Positions 41,425 to 42,084 of a DNA stretch of 42,084 nucleotides are shown in pieces. How positions within the stretch are numbered: the stretch's first letter is position 1; the number at the start of each line of letters is the position of its first letter. Origin of the DNA: Chara braunii (lineage: Eukaryota; Streptophyta; Charophyceae; Charales; Characeae); NCBI GenBank assembly GCA_003427395.1, contig BFEA01000152.1, positions 967,372 to 1,009,455 of the forward strand, read 5' to 3'. Under the pieces are notes generated by a model. The model saw nothing but the letters and a program-made list of their open reading frames with translations. It ran no database searches and was not told where the DNA came from. The translations under genes were made by a program, and so were the position numbers.

Positions 41425-42084
41425 TGTTCTCTCTGAAAACTCTGGAAACTATCGCAGCACGCGTCTGACCGGTTCTGAAAAATAATTTAAATAATAATAA
41501 TACCCGGCAAGTTACCTAGACTACCGTTCGAGCGGTATCAACCACATTTACAGAGACCGGACACATAATCTAAATCTACTTTGATTAATTCACTTACAGC
41601 AGCTTTGAAAAGAACTGACTATGGTAGAACATTACAGTTCTAATCTAGACTGTCTGTGAGGTGTTAGCAGTCTGTCAACCAACTAATCAAAATAGAAAAT
41701 AAACTAATTTCTGTGAGGTGTTAGCAGTCTGTCAACCAACTAATCAAAATAGAAAATAAACTATGTGAGCTGATGTATGCACAATGGGTATGATCGTCTT
41801 TGCCATTTGAGTCTCAATTGCAATCTTCCTCCCCTGTACCCAACGTGCATGTAGCCATCGTCGAGCGGCAGTGTCTAAGGTGTGCATTAGCGGCCCACCC
41901 CTGTGCCCAAGGCATATGCTTATGACCAGAACTGCCCGTTCTTTACCCTCGCGGCCAACGAGCCTTACGTCTGACTGATCTGGCTGATGAAGAGGCAGTT
42001 TAAGGACAGCCCCCATGGTCCTCAGGAAGTATTTAACGTCGCAATCAGGATGACGATGGACAGTTCATGCCCCCACCAGAAATA
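41425..42084 (-). repeat. Probable 5' LTR (partial) of element 3, cut by the window end
   Basis: Position next to the candidate primer site and a TG start on the + strand (CA end on the minus strand) suggest LTR sequence. A 57-base tandem duplication (41654 and 41711, word CTGTGAGGTGTTAGCAGTC) lies inside. No partner copy was found in the window. A minus-strand open frame at 41744-42016 has no recognised domain. Confidence 0.4.

Noticed and set aside
41744-42016. Minus-strand open frame near the window end
   Set aside because: It has no recognised motif and sits in probable LTR sequence.

Overview
The window looks like nuclear DNA from a large, repeat-rich green-lineage (streptophyte) genome. 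A host gene is split into small exons separated by kilobase-scale introns. Three decayed Ty3/gypsy retrotransposons, at least two ending in chromodomain-like tails, lie around and inside it. Microsatellites, an N-filled gap and dispersed repeats make up much of the rest. A charophyte such as Chara would fit, but the species cannot be proved from the window. There is no operon-like coding and no CRISPR array. Layout: (1) 1-8.83 kb holds two decayed, tandemly placed copies of a non-LTR/Penelope-like retroelement. Combining the copies gives one long protein: reverse transcriptase (RT), an Ala/Ser/Thr-rich linker with repeats, a Josephin-like cysteine protease (predicted deubiquitinase), and a C3HC4 RING-type zinc finger. 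An AT-rich insertion separates the copies, and palindromic GACGATATATATATCGT-type sequence marks several ends. (2) 8.83-10.62 kb holds simple repeats, unassigned sequence and the first copy of a dispersed repeat, here called R1. (3) 10.62-19.54 kb is element 1, a chromodomain-bearing Ty3/gypsy element with a complete 5' LTR, a Met-type primer site, gag-PR-RT-RH-IN-chromodomain, a polypurine tract and a shortened 3' LTR. It contains a 395-base N gap flanked by an exact 93-base duplication. (4) 19.83-26.29 kb carries four consecutive coding exons of a CLEC16A/GFS9(TT9) homologue on the + strand. Their phases match and their splice sites are mostly canonical. The start exon and the remaining exons are not visible, so the fourth intron probably continues to the window end. 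(5) 26.62-27.45 kb is a long inverted repeat able to form a hairpin. (6) 27.70-35.51 kb is element 2, a younger-looking Ty3/gypsy element with two similar LTRs. (7) 35.77-36.74 kb is another R1 copy, abutting element 3 (36.77-41.4 kb, minus strand), a third Ty3/gypsy element with a mutated RT active site and a short gag. How it fits together: the only gene likely to serve the host is the CLEC16A/GFS9 homologue, whose animal and plant relatives act in endosomal and Golgi-vacuole trafficking. All transposon genes seen carry stops or frameshifts. The most unusual content is the RT-Josephin-RING protein, which would pair ubiquitin removal with ubiquitin ligation in a retroelement. A second theme is the large number of exactly two-copy tandem duplications (30-232 bases) in unrelated parts of the window, several of which directly cause frameshifts.
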